Below, one piece after another: positions 45,449-63,134 of a stretch of 64,000 nt of DNA. The position numbers and the translations under genes are program-made. The notes under the pieces were generated by a model. The model was not told where the DNA came from, made no database searches, and was given only the letters and a program-made list of their open reading frames with translations. Numbering within the stretch: position 1 is the stretch's first letter; the number at the start of each line of letters is the position of its first letter. This DNA comes from Impatiens glandulifera (lineage: Eukaryota; Streptophyta; Magnoliopsida; Ericales; Balsaminaceae): positions 53,943,814-54,007,813 of the forward strand of contig NC_061866.1 of assembly GCF_907164915.1 (NCBI RefSeq), read 5' to 3'.

Positions 45449-46602
45449 CTAGTCTGATTCATGAGAGGATGACTCGTCTGTCGGTCCTGTCAGCGACACG
45501 ACCTCATGTTCGATGACGGGTGGAATGTATAGCTGAATGGCTTCGTTCACAGCATTGATCCATCGGTTGGGGATTAAAACCGTCAAAGAATTTTCAATTA
45601 TTGATGCGTACTCTAAGTAAAGATGGTGAGGAGTAAGCATGAAGTCCTCCGGAGGATTGTGTCCATTTGAAGGTAGGGGATTCCGTAGGCCAAATTGTCT
45701 GTATATGACAGTTGTGCAGTAGGAGGTAGTTCCTTCAAGGCCCAACAAAATGATGAATGGAGAACCCATCATCTCGTACATCATTTCAGTAAAGAGATAC
45801 CACGGAACAATGAACCTAATTGGGTGAATATCCGAAATAAAATTCGGAGGCACGAGTCCATTGACCCTTTGCACTTGTAGATTGGCAAAGGAAGTGTAGG
45901 GAATTGAAGGACGGGGCAACCAATGCAACTTGTCTAACAACCAGAGGTAGAGAACCAAAGGTGATCCACGGCGAGAATAGTTGTTTTCCTCGGGAACAAA
46001 TTCGTTAAGACCAAGTAAGGTCTCAGCAAGTACCAGGCTAGCCAGGTTTGGGGCGTTTCCCATCAGTGCTGGAACTACCTGCAGGATCCTTTCCGAAGGC
46101 CGTCGTCCTGCAGCCGGACATAAAAAAAATGAGCCAGAACCACAAGCATGATCAGTTTGCTTTGTGTGTGGTTGATGGTGCTCTCAGCTCCCTAGACACG
46201 CCAAATGTACTCGTCTATATTTGTCATATTGAGAAATCCATGTTGGAGGGTAAACAAAAGAGCATCAAACATTTTACATCCATAGAAGCTGTCGCAAATG
46301 TGGACGGCCATATGAGGATCTTGATGGACAGGCAAAATCATGAGTGCAAGACTACCACACCTAAGGATTGAAGCAAAGTCCTCTATCGTCGGGCATATGT
46401 GCATTTCCCCAATAACGAAAGAACGAGAGTCCGTATTTCATCTGCTTTGCATGTGGGCCATCAGTCCGTCATTAACATTTATTCGTAATAGAGGTAGAAT
46501 CTCATCTACATGATAGACACTAAAAGGGACAGGGTCATCGTTGATCAGACTTAAGTATCGCTCCAGCTGTTGCTGCGAGAAAACCAGCATGTCTGGGTCC
46601 AT
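45449..46602 (-). pseudogene. DUF7745-like gene, right copy, two nonsense codons
   Basis: This is homologous along its length to 8655-9821. The first start codon and its neighbours are altered (the copy begins at MDPDMLV). A TGG codon has become TGA near 46438, in the segment matching QSRWNTD, and a CAG has become TAG near 46196, just after DEYIWRV. The remaining 204 codons to 45449 are open and nearly identical to the left copy. The breaks leave no full-length product. Confidence 0.85.
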
Positions 46603-47608
46603 CTCTACAAGGTTTTACACTAAATGACTGAAGGAAAGACACCGGTAGATAGAGATTTGGGAAGGAAAGAGCCAAAACAGAGAGAGAGGTGAGAGTGAGA
46701 GTGTAGTGTGAGAGTGAGAGTGAGGGTATGAGAGTGATGATCTTGATACAACAGTAGTTGAAGTAATAAATGAGTTTTCATTCTTGAATTGACATCAATA
46801 CATACCACAGGTAGGGGCATTACATGTTGCGAGGATATCTTCGTTTAAGAATTGGCAAACATATAGTGAAGAAAATATCTTCGTCTCGAATTTTAAAAAT
46901 ATGGATTGCACCAAAAAAACATAAGAAGATATCTTCGTTTAGGATTTTAAAAATTTATAGTTGCGAGGATATCTTCGTTTATGAATTTGAAAACATATAG
47001 TGTAGAAGATATCTTCGTCTCGGATTTTAAAAATATGGATTGCACCAAAAAATAACATAAGAAGATATCTTCGTTTAGGATTTTGAAAATTTATAGTTAA
47101 GAGGATATTTTCGTTTATGAATTTAAAAACATATAGTGAAGAAGATATCTTCGTCTCGGATTTTCAAAATATGGATTGCACCAAAAAAGAACATAAGAAG
47201 ATATCTTCGTTTAGGAATTTCAAATTTTATAGTTAAGAACAGGGCCACACGAAGACATAAGAATATAATTTCGTTTCAAATAAGGTCGGCATGTCAATAT
47301 TACGGTTGCAAGTTTATCAGTTTCATGATGTTGACAATATATCTTCGTTTAAGAATATTAAAACACACAGTTAAGAAAATATCCTCGTTTATGATTTTAA
47401 AAAAATCGGTACAAGAAGACACATCAAACATCAATACATTATAACTCCATACATTAACATCTGAATTGCAGTCCATACATTAAGATCTGAATTGCATTAT
47501 AAGTTATAATTCACTATCAAACATCCATACATTAAAAAAATGTGAATTGACCTGTGTAAACATAAGAATTACTGTACAAGTATAATTCCGTATAAGACAT
47601 ACAAATCC
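46603..47608 (-). repeat. Iteron array, right copy
   Basis: This mirrors 7721-8654. From about 46820 to 47410 it has repeated GAAGATATCTTCGT motifs spaced through two to three tandem units containing ATGGATTGCACCAAAAAA. A GAGTGAGAGTGAGAG microsatellite lies near 46690-46730 in the pseudogene's former leader. The ORF at 47136-47444 is a product of the repeat. Confidence 0.72.
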
Positions 47609-50600
47609 CTAATATCTTGATCTAATTGCAGTCTTTAACTTGAACCTATTGACATTGTGCTCAGACATAAGAATTCTGTATAAATATTTTATCCTCAACG
47701 TACTCAAAGTTTCTCCGGCCTTCAAAAGAACAAGAGAAAGTATAAGAACATCTAAAATTGTTCAATGTCATCTACTAAAATATGGTATAACACTTACATT
47801 ATTTTCGTTGATGTCAATAGACCAATTCTTCGCCGTTCCTCTATATGTTTCCATATGTCTCATTAAATATACACCACAGTCTGTCTTGTTTGTTTTGTCT
47901 TGCCAGTCCAGCTTTGGGGCCGTTATCCTGTATTTTTTAACCTTTGCAGCCATTCTTTCCATGCCTTGACTTAACAAGAATTTCACAAAACAATCGAGTT
48001 GTTTACTCAAAGTGACATACTTGTCCATAATTTTCATTTCATGAGGACGGTCGGAGTTGTCTAGTACAACGATTTTGGAGTCCTTAATATTCACACAAAC
48101 AAGGAAGAAATGTTGGGAAAAGACAACGGGTAGGAATATCTGCAAAAAGAACAAAAACATTTATTACTTTATTGCATATTCTTTACTTGGAATTGAGGGA
48201 TATGTACAGACCACGTCAGCGAAGATGAGGTCTTCTTTTGTGACTTGGTAGTTTCTCATGTCTTCTTCAATGGATTGGGAAAATAAGGTGGCATCATGCT
48301 GCATATTAACCTGCAAAATAAGGGCAGAGCATCAAAGTCATGAACATTGAAGGATACATAGCAAAAAAAAGAGATGCACTTACATGTGAACATGATGAGA
48401 AACAAATTATTCTTGGTTCATGCCTTGGCAACCTACGGCATTTGAAGTGCACAATTATGGACCAAGCGTCAATCACTTCGCTCGCAATTTCGTGACCCAT
48501 TTTCATTGAACGAAGTAATTGACGGGTGATATTACCAGGTGCACCTTCGTACAGAACGTCACTGCAAAATACATTCATTTAGAAGACCATAACTAACTAA
48601 TTTCATTTTTCAAATTTCTAAAACAATGCGAACTAACTTACAATGGAGGCAGGTCTTCATCAAACACAAAATCGGATAATCTCTGTTCCTTGTTGGTTAT
48701 TTTGTGGTCCAACATATCCGCAACCTGTTGCATGTAAGGGGATCGAAGGTGCACAGGAATTTTTGAGATCTTCCTCTTAGGATATTCTTTAATGTTGATG
48801 CGTCCCCCCCCATCACCTTCATCTTCATCTTCAGAAGATTCAACGGCCTTAGAAGCCTCAACTTGTTGCTTGCCTTCACCCTGATCACTTGGTGCAACAG
48901 ACTGAGCTTGGGGTTCCTCAACATTTTCCTTCCCTGCACCATGATCATTTGGTTCAAAATGCTGAGATTTGGGTTCCTCAACCTGTTGCTTGCCTTCACC
49001 CTGATCACTTGGTGCAACAGACTGAGCTTGGGGTTCCTCAACATTTTCCTTCCCTGCACCCTGATCATTTGGTTCAACATGCGGAGATTTTGGTTCATCA
49101 ACCTGTTCCTTCCCTTCACCCTGATCATCGTCTTCAACAGTGGTTGTCTGCACTTTGTGTGCCCCATCCGGTTCCTTCCCTTCACCCTCATGATCAGTTG
49201 GTTCAACACTAGGTGAGTCATCTTTGTTGGGCAGAAATGAATCCTCATGTTCGTCCTGTTGAGGAGGGGGTGACTTGGCTTGACTGTGCTGAAATACAGC
49301 CTCTACATCTTCCTGTTCAAGAAGGAGTGATTCATCTTCAATGTCCTCACCTACATCCTCAACAGATTTCGGTTGAACAGGGGGTGACGGAGCTTCATTG
49401 GGCAGAACGGCAACATCGAGATCATTCTGTTCAACGTGATCTGATGGATTTTCTTGATTTGACATCACTGCATCCTCAAAATCATTCAGTTCAGCCAGTG
49501 TTGGTGGATTGTCTGCATGGTCCTCCACTACAGTCTCACATGTGTAATCAACCCGGGGACTATTGACTTTCAAGCCCGCACACTGTAAAGTGTCCCCAAG
49601 TGCCTCCCTTGTAGGATCTTCCACACCTACATGAACCGCACCATCGTTCACCACCTTCAAGTGTTTCATGAACCCTTCAGACTCTCTGAGGTTTAGGAAA
49701 CCGGCCTCATAAAAGGGCTTCGGATCGATGTTGCGTTTCTCCAACTCCCCTGATAGGTAATTCAGCTGTTGGGCTGCATCTTTAAAAGTTTGCATGATTT
49801 TGGATGTCAACATCTGTACATTATGAAAAACAGATTTCATTAATCTTGAAAATAGGATAATAAAGAACAATGGAAGTCAATTTATTGTTTCCACATACCT
49901 CATTATCGTCTTCTTTTACTTCAACCGAGTCAACTGGATTCTCGGGTTGTTTAACTGCTAGGCGCGCCCTTGCCCTGCCCAGCCCAAAACCACCGGCACG
50001 AACTTCTAAGTTGGTAAACTCTAACACGGTGACGTCATCCCAACAGGAGATTATTGGAAATTTTCTTTCGTAGGGGATACGTTCACCTTCCACAAAAACA
50101 CCATCTAGGTAGCAAATCTGGAGTAAAAGAGTGGGAAACATGTTAGAAAATATTACATATCTATAAATCATATATAAGAGAGGCAACAATACTTACCGAT
50201 AAAAGGGTTATAGGTCCATCGAAATATGGATTTTTATCTTTACTTGCTTTTTCTTTCCAACTTCTTACACTGTCAACCAATCGTTGTAGTGTAAAGTGGC
50301 ACCAGTTCAGTTCCTTTATGTTATCAACCTCCATTAAGGATTTGAGAATTTTGAACCTGAAATGAAAAAAATACATTTGTCAGTATTCACAAATACAATT
50401 AGATATATAATAGGTTTGAATACATGTTTACCTGGCTCGTGAATTTTGAACTGGACATAAAAAACTTAAGACAACAAAGACAACGAAGTCTATTTTGAAA
50501 TCGTTGTCTGCACTTGTGTTACTTAATATCTTGGGGATCATAAAAAGTGTTTCGGGAGCTTTTGAGTCTTCCCCGGTCCATCTGGTCTTCCAATCCCTCA

Positions 50601-51481
50601 AGAAATTAAAATAATCAGGGTCCTTAGTCTTGTCCAACCCAACGGACTCGACTACGTTCATTGCCCCTCTAGGGAGGTTCATCACGAGCTGTACGAGATC
50701 TTCATCGATACGGATCTCATCACCGTTGGACAATACTAGAGAACTCTTATCCGGGTCAAAACATTGGATTACGTGTCTGCAAAAATGAGCCAGGCACTTG
50801 GAGACGCCCATTGTAAGAAGAGAACCAAACCCGATTTCCTTCACGGCTTCCCTCTGTTCTACGCTCAATTTAGGAATGAGTTGAGCGAGGCCATGAGGTG
50901 ATGATCTGGTTAGAAATGTCAGTTTACGTTTCTTGATGGTTTTGGTTTTTTGGGGAGATGGGGGAAACTCTTCATCGAATGGGGTAGTAGACGGAGAAAT
51001 ATTAGTGGTTTCTGGGGGTGGTTCTGGTAACTCTTCATCGACTGTTGGAGTGGAGGTAGGAATAACATTGGGTTTTTTTTTAGGGGGAAAAGGTGGTGGT
51101 AAAATCTCATCAGTACCTGCAGCAACATCAGTAGCTTCGACAGCAACTATGGAAACTGATTCAGCAGTCGATGACGACTTAGTATTCGTCTTCGGATTTC
51201 TCTTCCTCTTCCTTTCATATGTAAAGGTATTAAACCTCGAAGTCATTAATTTTGGTGGGATAGCATAAATCAGTATTATACGAAATAAATTGAATAAACA
51301 TGTGTAAAATTAGTATAAACACAATAAGATTAACATACCTCTCTGGTTTATTGCTGGGATCGACGTTGGACGCCGGAGTGGGGGCAGTTTCGTTTTCATT
51401 TATGCTCCTACAAACTTGCAAGACGACCTCTCGGGAGTCGATGGGATCCACTTCCATGTTGTTGCCTTGGTTCACCGACAT
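47609..51481 (-). CDS. Ulp1/SUMO-protease-like gene A, right copy (open, 1075 codons)
   Basis: Nine exons on the minus strand: 51481-51339, 51235-50432, 50356-50197, 50117-49899, 49813-48642, 48561-48384, 48310-48212, 48139-47798 and 47719-47609. They sum to 3228 nt and splice to an open frame of 1075 residues. Residues 1-160 are low-complexity and basic/proline-rich, and about 160-440 are the DUF1985-like region. About 450-830 are acidic with DQGEGK...VEEP repeats. The C-terminal Ulp1 (C48 cysteine peptidase) domain keeps His935, Asp952, Gln1005 and Cys1013. It is the only complete Ulp1-like gene in the element; the left copy has a one-base deletion. The predicted activity is SUMO or ubiquitin-like deconjugation in the nucleus. 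The true substrate is unknown. Confidence 0.88.
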
Positions 51482-52731
51482 GTTCAGAAGAAATCCTTGT
51501 AGTATAATTGAAAAGATCTAGGGTTTCGACGTTCAGTGTTTGGATTATCGCCGGGAGATAGAGAGAGAAGAATATGAACAGTTGCTTATGAAAATGAAAT
51601 TGAGGGAGAGTCGGCTTGTAGCGGGAAATTGAAATTATATCAACTAGTCATGGAAGCGAATAAATATTCGTTCGATATCGTAACTTCTTACAAAAATAAT
51701 AAAAATAAATTGAAAATAAAAACTATTCATCGAAGCGAAGATTTATTCGCGGAATGTAAATGCACGGGTAAGTGAATTTACATGACAGTCAAGTTTACTT
51801 CTCATGGGAGGGGAGGTGGTTTTACATGAACGTCAGGCTAAAAATATTTGAAAAGAAGAAATCTTCGCTTTCAATCGTCTACTCGAAAAACAAAATTAAA
51901 GCGAATATTTGGTCGTTTACTGATTGTCATTTCAAATTAATTGAATTAACATTTATTAATAAACGGAAATATAAAATTAATAAAAATAAAATAGTCAAGT
52001 AATTGAGGCGAAGATTTGTTCGGTTGATGCATGTCATCTTCAATTAATTGAATTAATAATTAATAATCGGAAATATAAAATCCATGTCATTTTGGTATTC
52101 ACATAGACGGGTAATTGCTTTTCCATGGCAGGCAGGCGGTCTTCTCATGGGTGGGTTGGGGGGTTTACATGAGGTTTTAATTAAAATTAATTGAACCGAA
52201 TATATCTTCGCTCCTGAGTGTCTGAAGGCCAAAAAAATTAAATGAAAAAAAAAAGATTGAATTAATTGAAACGAATATTATATCGCTGCATTCGATTTTC
52301 AATAATTAAATTAATATTTAATAAACGTAAATATAATATCCCTGTCATTTTGGTCTTTACATAGATGTGTAAGTGTATTTTCATGAACGGTAGGCGGTCT
52401 TCTCATGGGTGGGTATGGGGGGTTTACATGAGGGTCATTGCAACGGGCGTGTAAATCTTCGCTCCCATCGCATATCACCCTTCCCTCTGACACGGTGCCC
52501 TGAGCGAAGATATCTTATATGTTTATCATATGGATATTATATAATTTCCTGGCGTTAACAGGCGCTGCCGTTAACGGCGTCTGGTGTGAACCCGGGCCGA
52601 AACCCGGATTCCAGATTCTCCCTCCCTCCGTCTTCTACCCAGATTGATTTATTATTAAAATAATAATGCTGCAATCTGATTGGTCCGCCACAGGGGAACA
52701 CGGCAATCGGTAGCAGAAGATCTGAACTGCA
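51482..52731 (-). repeat. Right subterminal repeats and terminal segment
   Basis: This mirrors 2311-3855. Subterminal units occupy about 51720-52450, with GCGAAGATTTATTCGCGG near 51736 and CATGGGTGGG...GGGGTTTACATGAGG modules. The GC-rich terminal segment is 52482-52731, with GTTAAC palindromes and a CCCGGGCC patch, ending GAACTGCA at 52731. Confidence 0.75.
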
Positions 52732-53487
52732 AAATAATACTCCCTTTATTTATTTATTTATATATATATTTAGTCGAAAACAAAGAATTAAAAAATACAA
52801 ATTCTTAGTTTATGTGTGGGTAAAGTTTTGAAAAGGAGAGATTGATGTATATAGAGTTATAGACTCTCATGTATAAAGACAACTAGTTAAAGGAATAGCC
52901 GTAGTCTGCCAAGTACCAAAATCTAAAAAATAAAAAATAATAATATTAACAAAGTTTGATCTGTAGGGCATTGTATTTGTATATTAACATATTATTTAAC
53001 TAACTAAATTATATTTTTTTCTTTTTATTTTGTTAAAGGTATTATTTTTCTCTTAAAACATTTCAATCCTTTACGAACAGGATGTATTATAAAATAAGAA
53101 ATAAACTAAGTGACGAGAGATTGTACGTCTTATAGCATGTCTAGTTATGCATCTGCTTTTGATTTAGCGATTTCAATAATTATTCCTTAACCTTGTAATT
53201 GTATGTAATCTTTTCAAGAATAATATTGTCGGGATCAAATACATGCTAATATATATAGCCTATTTATCGATTTTAATTAGAATATATATTTTCTTTTGTG
53301 GTTGAAAATGGCCGGCAGAAGTTGAAGGACCAGAAAAGTTAAGATGAAAAACAATTGGCTGTGACAAAATTCCAGAAAATTATATTAAATATAATATAAT
53401 ATATATATATATATATATATGGTCAATGGGAAATAGTTGCATGTGTAGACCCAATATCACATCGTAAAATGTAATTCTTTTTTCTTT

Positions 53488-53518
<31 letters not shown>

Positions 53519-53868
53519 TAAAAAAAAAGCCCTCTTGGAGAAGTACTACAAAATCAGGGACCATTTTTATTTAATTTATCATTTTGTGGCAAAAAAACAA
53601 AATAGTTTCTTATTTTACAGTATATCTAGAAAGAAAATTTGAATTCCGATTCTCATAGAAAGCATTGAAAACAAAATTGGGCTAATCTCCTTTTAAAATA
53701 ATTCCAGATACACGCATATCAAACTCCTTGATAATAATAAAAAAATATATCAAGGAGAAATGAGCACAAATAGCCAAAGAGAAAGCAAGAGGCATTCAAA
53801 TACAATAGAGCTTAAAGGTCTCATAAGTCATAATATGTATTATAAACAACCCAATAAATTATTTGTGG

Positions 53869-53905
<37 letters not shown>

Positions 53906-56275
53906 GAGTTTGGTTGGGGAATAACAAAAGAGAAGCAAGAAAGATAGTGAGTCAACAATATGTGTTTGCTCTAAAAGGTCAATAATATACGTTCTTTTGG
54001 TGTTTAGTTCGAGTCAAAATGATCTAACTAGTTATTATCCACCGAATGGACTCACAGGCTATTGTAGCCCCCGATGACCCAAAACATTTTGTAATTAAGT
54101 GGCCTAGATCATTTTTGCTTGATACTATTATCATTGTGGTCGGAATAAATTTTATATCTTAATTCCGTAATTGCAACCCACCCAACCCAACGGAGATCCT
54201 TACACAACACAAACTCAAGCATTGATCCCAGAATTTCTTAACAGTTATAGGAATCACCACCCATATTATGGGTACGTGTTGATGGAATGCTAGAGGGGAC
54301 TCCATTAATTATTTTAGGCATTTGAAGTTAAATAGTAGTACTTATTGTTCATATATATATATATATATAAATATTGAAACAATGAAAATGTTGTGTTGCA
54401 CTAAATAATTGAAACAAATAAATGCAGGAAGCCTAAAAGGTAACACAAACAAATATTGTTTAGTAATCAAATTATTATGTGAAGAATAATATTATTGGTG
54501 GAATAAAAAGTGTGAAGAACCACTTTGGGTGGGTGGGTGGGTGGGGGGATAGAAATTAGAATGATGATGAACATGAGATATATGCTAGCTTTTATGGCTT
54601 ATAGTTTTATTTATTTATAAGTGTACTTATTTGAAAATGATCTTCGTGAATTTCAAATGAGTATATATATGGATATTATTTATTTATTGATAGTACGAGT
54701 ACGTGTTCAATTAGTTAGTAGTGGAGCCACTCCAGCATTTAACTTTGTGTTAGATTGCATCTTGAAGAATGCTGATCTGGTTTGGTTATTTGTAATGTTA
54801 ACCATTAACTCCAAACCCTAGCTAAGAATCAAACTAGGCCTAAGCTACATGATGATAAGTAAGTGTATCTGCTGTCCAACAATATAAAGCACTGTCTGTA
54901 AAAGATGGGAACAATCATCATATCATATATATATATATATATATATGTGCTAACTATTTAATTTATACCAACCAAAAATAAAATAAATTATATTATTTTG
55001 CTTCTGAATTTCCCACTGTTTCATTTCTGACTTCTTTCTTTCTTTAAAAGGGAAAATAAATCATGAGCTGTTTGATTCACTTTACAATTAAGCTTTTTTT
55101 CTTCTTTTTATAGACAATAAAATATTTGACTTTTCATAATTAATGATCATCGATTACTTTTTTAACTAAAAAATCAACACAACATGTGTCACTATTTATT
55201 TTAAAATACTAAATTTTGTTGTAAATTATGCAAAATCAAAATATCCTCCAAATTCAGTCTCTATATCTATATAGGAAAAACATGAATAATGTTTCCTTAA
55301 CTACAGTATTTTATTATTACTATTATTATTATTATTGTTTTTAAACTATCTAAAAACTCGAATACATGACCATGAGGACGTGTACTTGTCGCTGAGTTAC
55401 GAGTTGCCACAATATTTATATATCAAATTAGTGTTATTCTATTTGTTTTTGTTCATATTCACAACAATCACACTTTTATACTCATATCATATCTTGACAA
55501 TAATTTCTTATTGGAATCAAACTATATATATATATATATATTATAAAAATCTAATTAATATATTGTTTGCAGATCAGTTTATGAATTAAAATTGCACTTA
55601 TATATATTAAATGAAACATATTCCTTCTAATTTCTTATGGCCCATATATATATAATATATATATATAAATGGTTGTTGGTAATTGGTTAGATATATATAT
55701 ATATAGGAAGGGCTGTAAAATTGGGCTTTAGTCATGATCTGTACGATTCTATATAGACCATTCTATTGGAATGAAAGGGACGTTTCATCCCAAACTGGAA
55801 AAGACCAAAGAAAGAAGACAATTTTTATATAAAATGAAAGTTGAGTGAACTTTCTATATGTATTGATTGATGCTCATGAAAGTCAAAGTGAAAGACAATG
55901 TACATGATGGACGACATGAGATGATCAGCTGGAAGAAAAGTCAAATGAATATTAATATAACAAATGAAAACAGATTTTATTCATATATATATTTATATAT
56001 ATATGGCTTGCAATTTTCAATTAACTAATTAGTAAGGGTATTGTGATCGTTTCACATTCTTGCAAGTAGTAATTACTTCATTCATTCATTAAAGAGATTA
56101 GCAGAGTAGTGTTCCTTTCAAATTCCAATTCCATTCATCTCCCCACTAATTACTTAATTAGAAACAGATGAGATGGAGGAGGAGTTGAGAGGACTTTTAC
56201 TAATTAATTACCAGCTATTATATATATATAGCAGACCATAATCATCAGCTTTCATCTACCAATTAAAGTTTAAGC
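52732..56275. other. AT-rich intergenic DNA with microsatellites
   Basis: No gene is supported; the ORFs at 54621-54821 and 55335-55589 have AT-driven composition. Low-complexity tracts are (AT)n at about 53398-53421, (TTTA)n at about 53490-53520, 35 A at 53869-53903, (AT)n near 54353-54369 and 54927-54946, (AT)n near 55523-55540, and a GGGT repeat at about 54527-54548. The last 150 bp hold the presumed promoter of the next gene. Confidence 0.6.
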
Positions 56276-57228
56276 ATGCCTTCAGGATCCAAGAAGAGGA
56301 GGAATGACAAGAAGAAGAAGAATGACAAGGAATCTCCCTTGTCTGATCATCATGGGAATGTCGACACTCATCAAGGTAATTACTATTTCATATTTGGCAA
56401 TTTCTTTAATATTTATTTCTCATGTCTCTTTACATTTTCTCTTTTACATATATATATATATATATATATATATTGGTCTCTATATTATAAATTTTTAGCA
56501 GATAAAGACAAACTTGTGTGTTCGGAGGTGGTTGTTGAGCCAAAACAGATTCCTCCTTTTCCTAATGAATTGATTAATTCATTGACTGCCTCCTCAACTA
56601 AGGAGGAGGAAACATCAATTGGTAAATAACTGATACGATTTCCTTGGTCGTCAAACAATAAGTTTTCTTATTTGTCAAGCCAAATATATATTTTTATTTT
56701 TGTTTACAGTTATGGTTAAGTTAGATAATGAAGTTGAGAATGGCGGCAAAAAAGGTTTAATGCTTCTACGAATCTGAAATGACTTATTTGCTGTTATTTG
56801 TATAAAAGTTTAATGAAATTCGTGTTTGACAGATGTGGTGGTTAAGTCAGGTGAAAAGGAAATCATTTCAGAGGTTGTTGCTGTGAAGGTGGAAGAGCTG
56901 TCTCTCTTGCCAAATTTGATACCAAGTGTGGAGGAGGTTATTACATCAAGTGTAAGTGAGGTGAATGGAATCGGTGAAGAAGTTATTGCTGATTCAACAT
57001 CTGTTAGTGCATGTCCATATATATTGCCTTTTAGTGTGTCTAGTTCAGAGATTTTACCCTTTTTTGTTTCTTATTATGTTGGTAATGTATGTGCAGCTTT
57101 CTGAACCCAACTGCAGCTTCAATCAATCTGATTTAGCGAAAAACCAGCTAGAAAACTTCAGGCAGATGCTTCAGAAGACTCTGTTTGATGTAGAGATGTT
57201 GCTAGAAGAATTCAACAACTCCAACTGA
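56276..57228 (+). CDS. Small five-exon host gene, lysine-rich N-terminus, unknown function
   Basis: Exons 56276-56375, 56502-56621, 56710-56754, 56833-57002 and 57097-57228 sum to 567 nt and splice to 188 codons without a stop. All borders are GT-AG. The protein begins MPSGSKKRRNDKKKKNDKE, a very basic stretch likely to act as a nuclear signal. An acidic middle (VVVEPKQIPPFPNE, VKVEELSLLPNLIP) follows. The end, KNQLENFRQMLQKTLFDVEM, looks helical or coiled-coil. The MPSG-KKR start is typical of a plant-specific family of small uncharacterised proteins I cannot name. The donor of exon 4 was chosen because GTTAGT at 57003 is the site that joins exon 5 in phase. The gene is convergent with RPB2 and about 200 bp from its 3' end. 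Confidence 0.7.
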
Positions 57229-57424
57229 GTGGAACTTGTCTCGAGACTTTAATAAATGTTCTGCTTTGTGTTTTGTTTTTGTTTTTGGTTGGGAGGAGTG
57301 AAAAATGCAAATTGATGCAAAGCTTAATTGATGTTTTTTTATGAATAAAAATGCAAATTCTAGAGTATTGTTATTATAGCAATACCTTGATGGAATCCAA
57401 TTCTAGAGTAATGTTGTGTCTCTA

Positions 57425-62966
<5,542 letters not shown>

Positions 62967-63071
62967 CGAAACCCTCAAGATTATATTTGATTTGATTTGT
63001 TAAACTAATGTCACACGCATGATGCATGCATAGAGAATAATAGAGATCGATCGGTTTTCAACTGCCTAACG

Positions 63072-63134
<63 letters not shown>

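Larger units (their letters stand above)
2311..52731. mobile_element. Giant palindromic Mutator-like element (MULE)
   Basis: Sequence from 2311 inwards is the reverse complement of sequence from 52731 inwards, and homology stops abruptly at both ends. The two arms carry the same genes in mirror order around a unique centre that encodes a FAR1/MULE-type transposase. Ulp1-protease cargo is known from Kaonashi-type MULEs of plants. This element carries two Ulp1-like genes per arm, a DUF7745-like gene, a small ORF and a BRCT gene. Without the nested retrotransposon and its flanking duplication it is about 36 kb. The 9-bp target-site duplication expected of a MULE is not visible, so the element type rests on gene content and inverted ends. 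An alternative is a genomic inverted duplication of a smaller element. Confidence 0.75.
23681..52731 (-). repeat. Right arm of the long inverted repeat
   Basis: This is the mirror copy of 2311-16951. It is interrupted at 26598/26599 by a copia-type retrotransposon. Its inner edge at 23681 joins a copy of the element's own subterminal sequence instead of the remaining exons of gene B. Its outer edge ends at GAACTGCA (52731) and then unrelated AT-rich DNA follows. Confidence 0.9.

Noticed and set aside
2311..52731. Helitron or other rolling-circle element
   Set aside because: There is no Rep/helicase gene, no CTRR end hairpin and no TC start. The ends are inverted repeats and the transposase is FAR1/MULE type.
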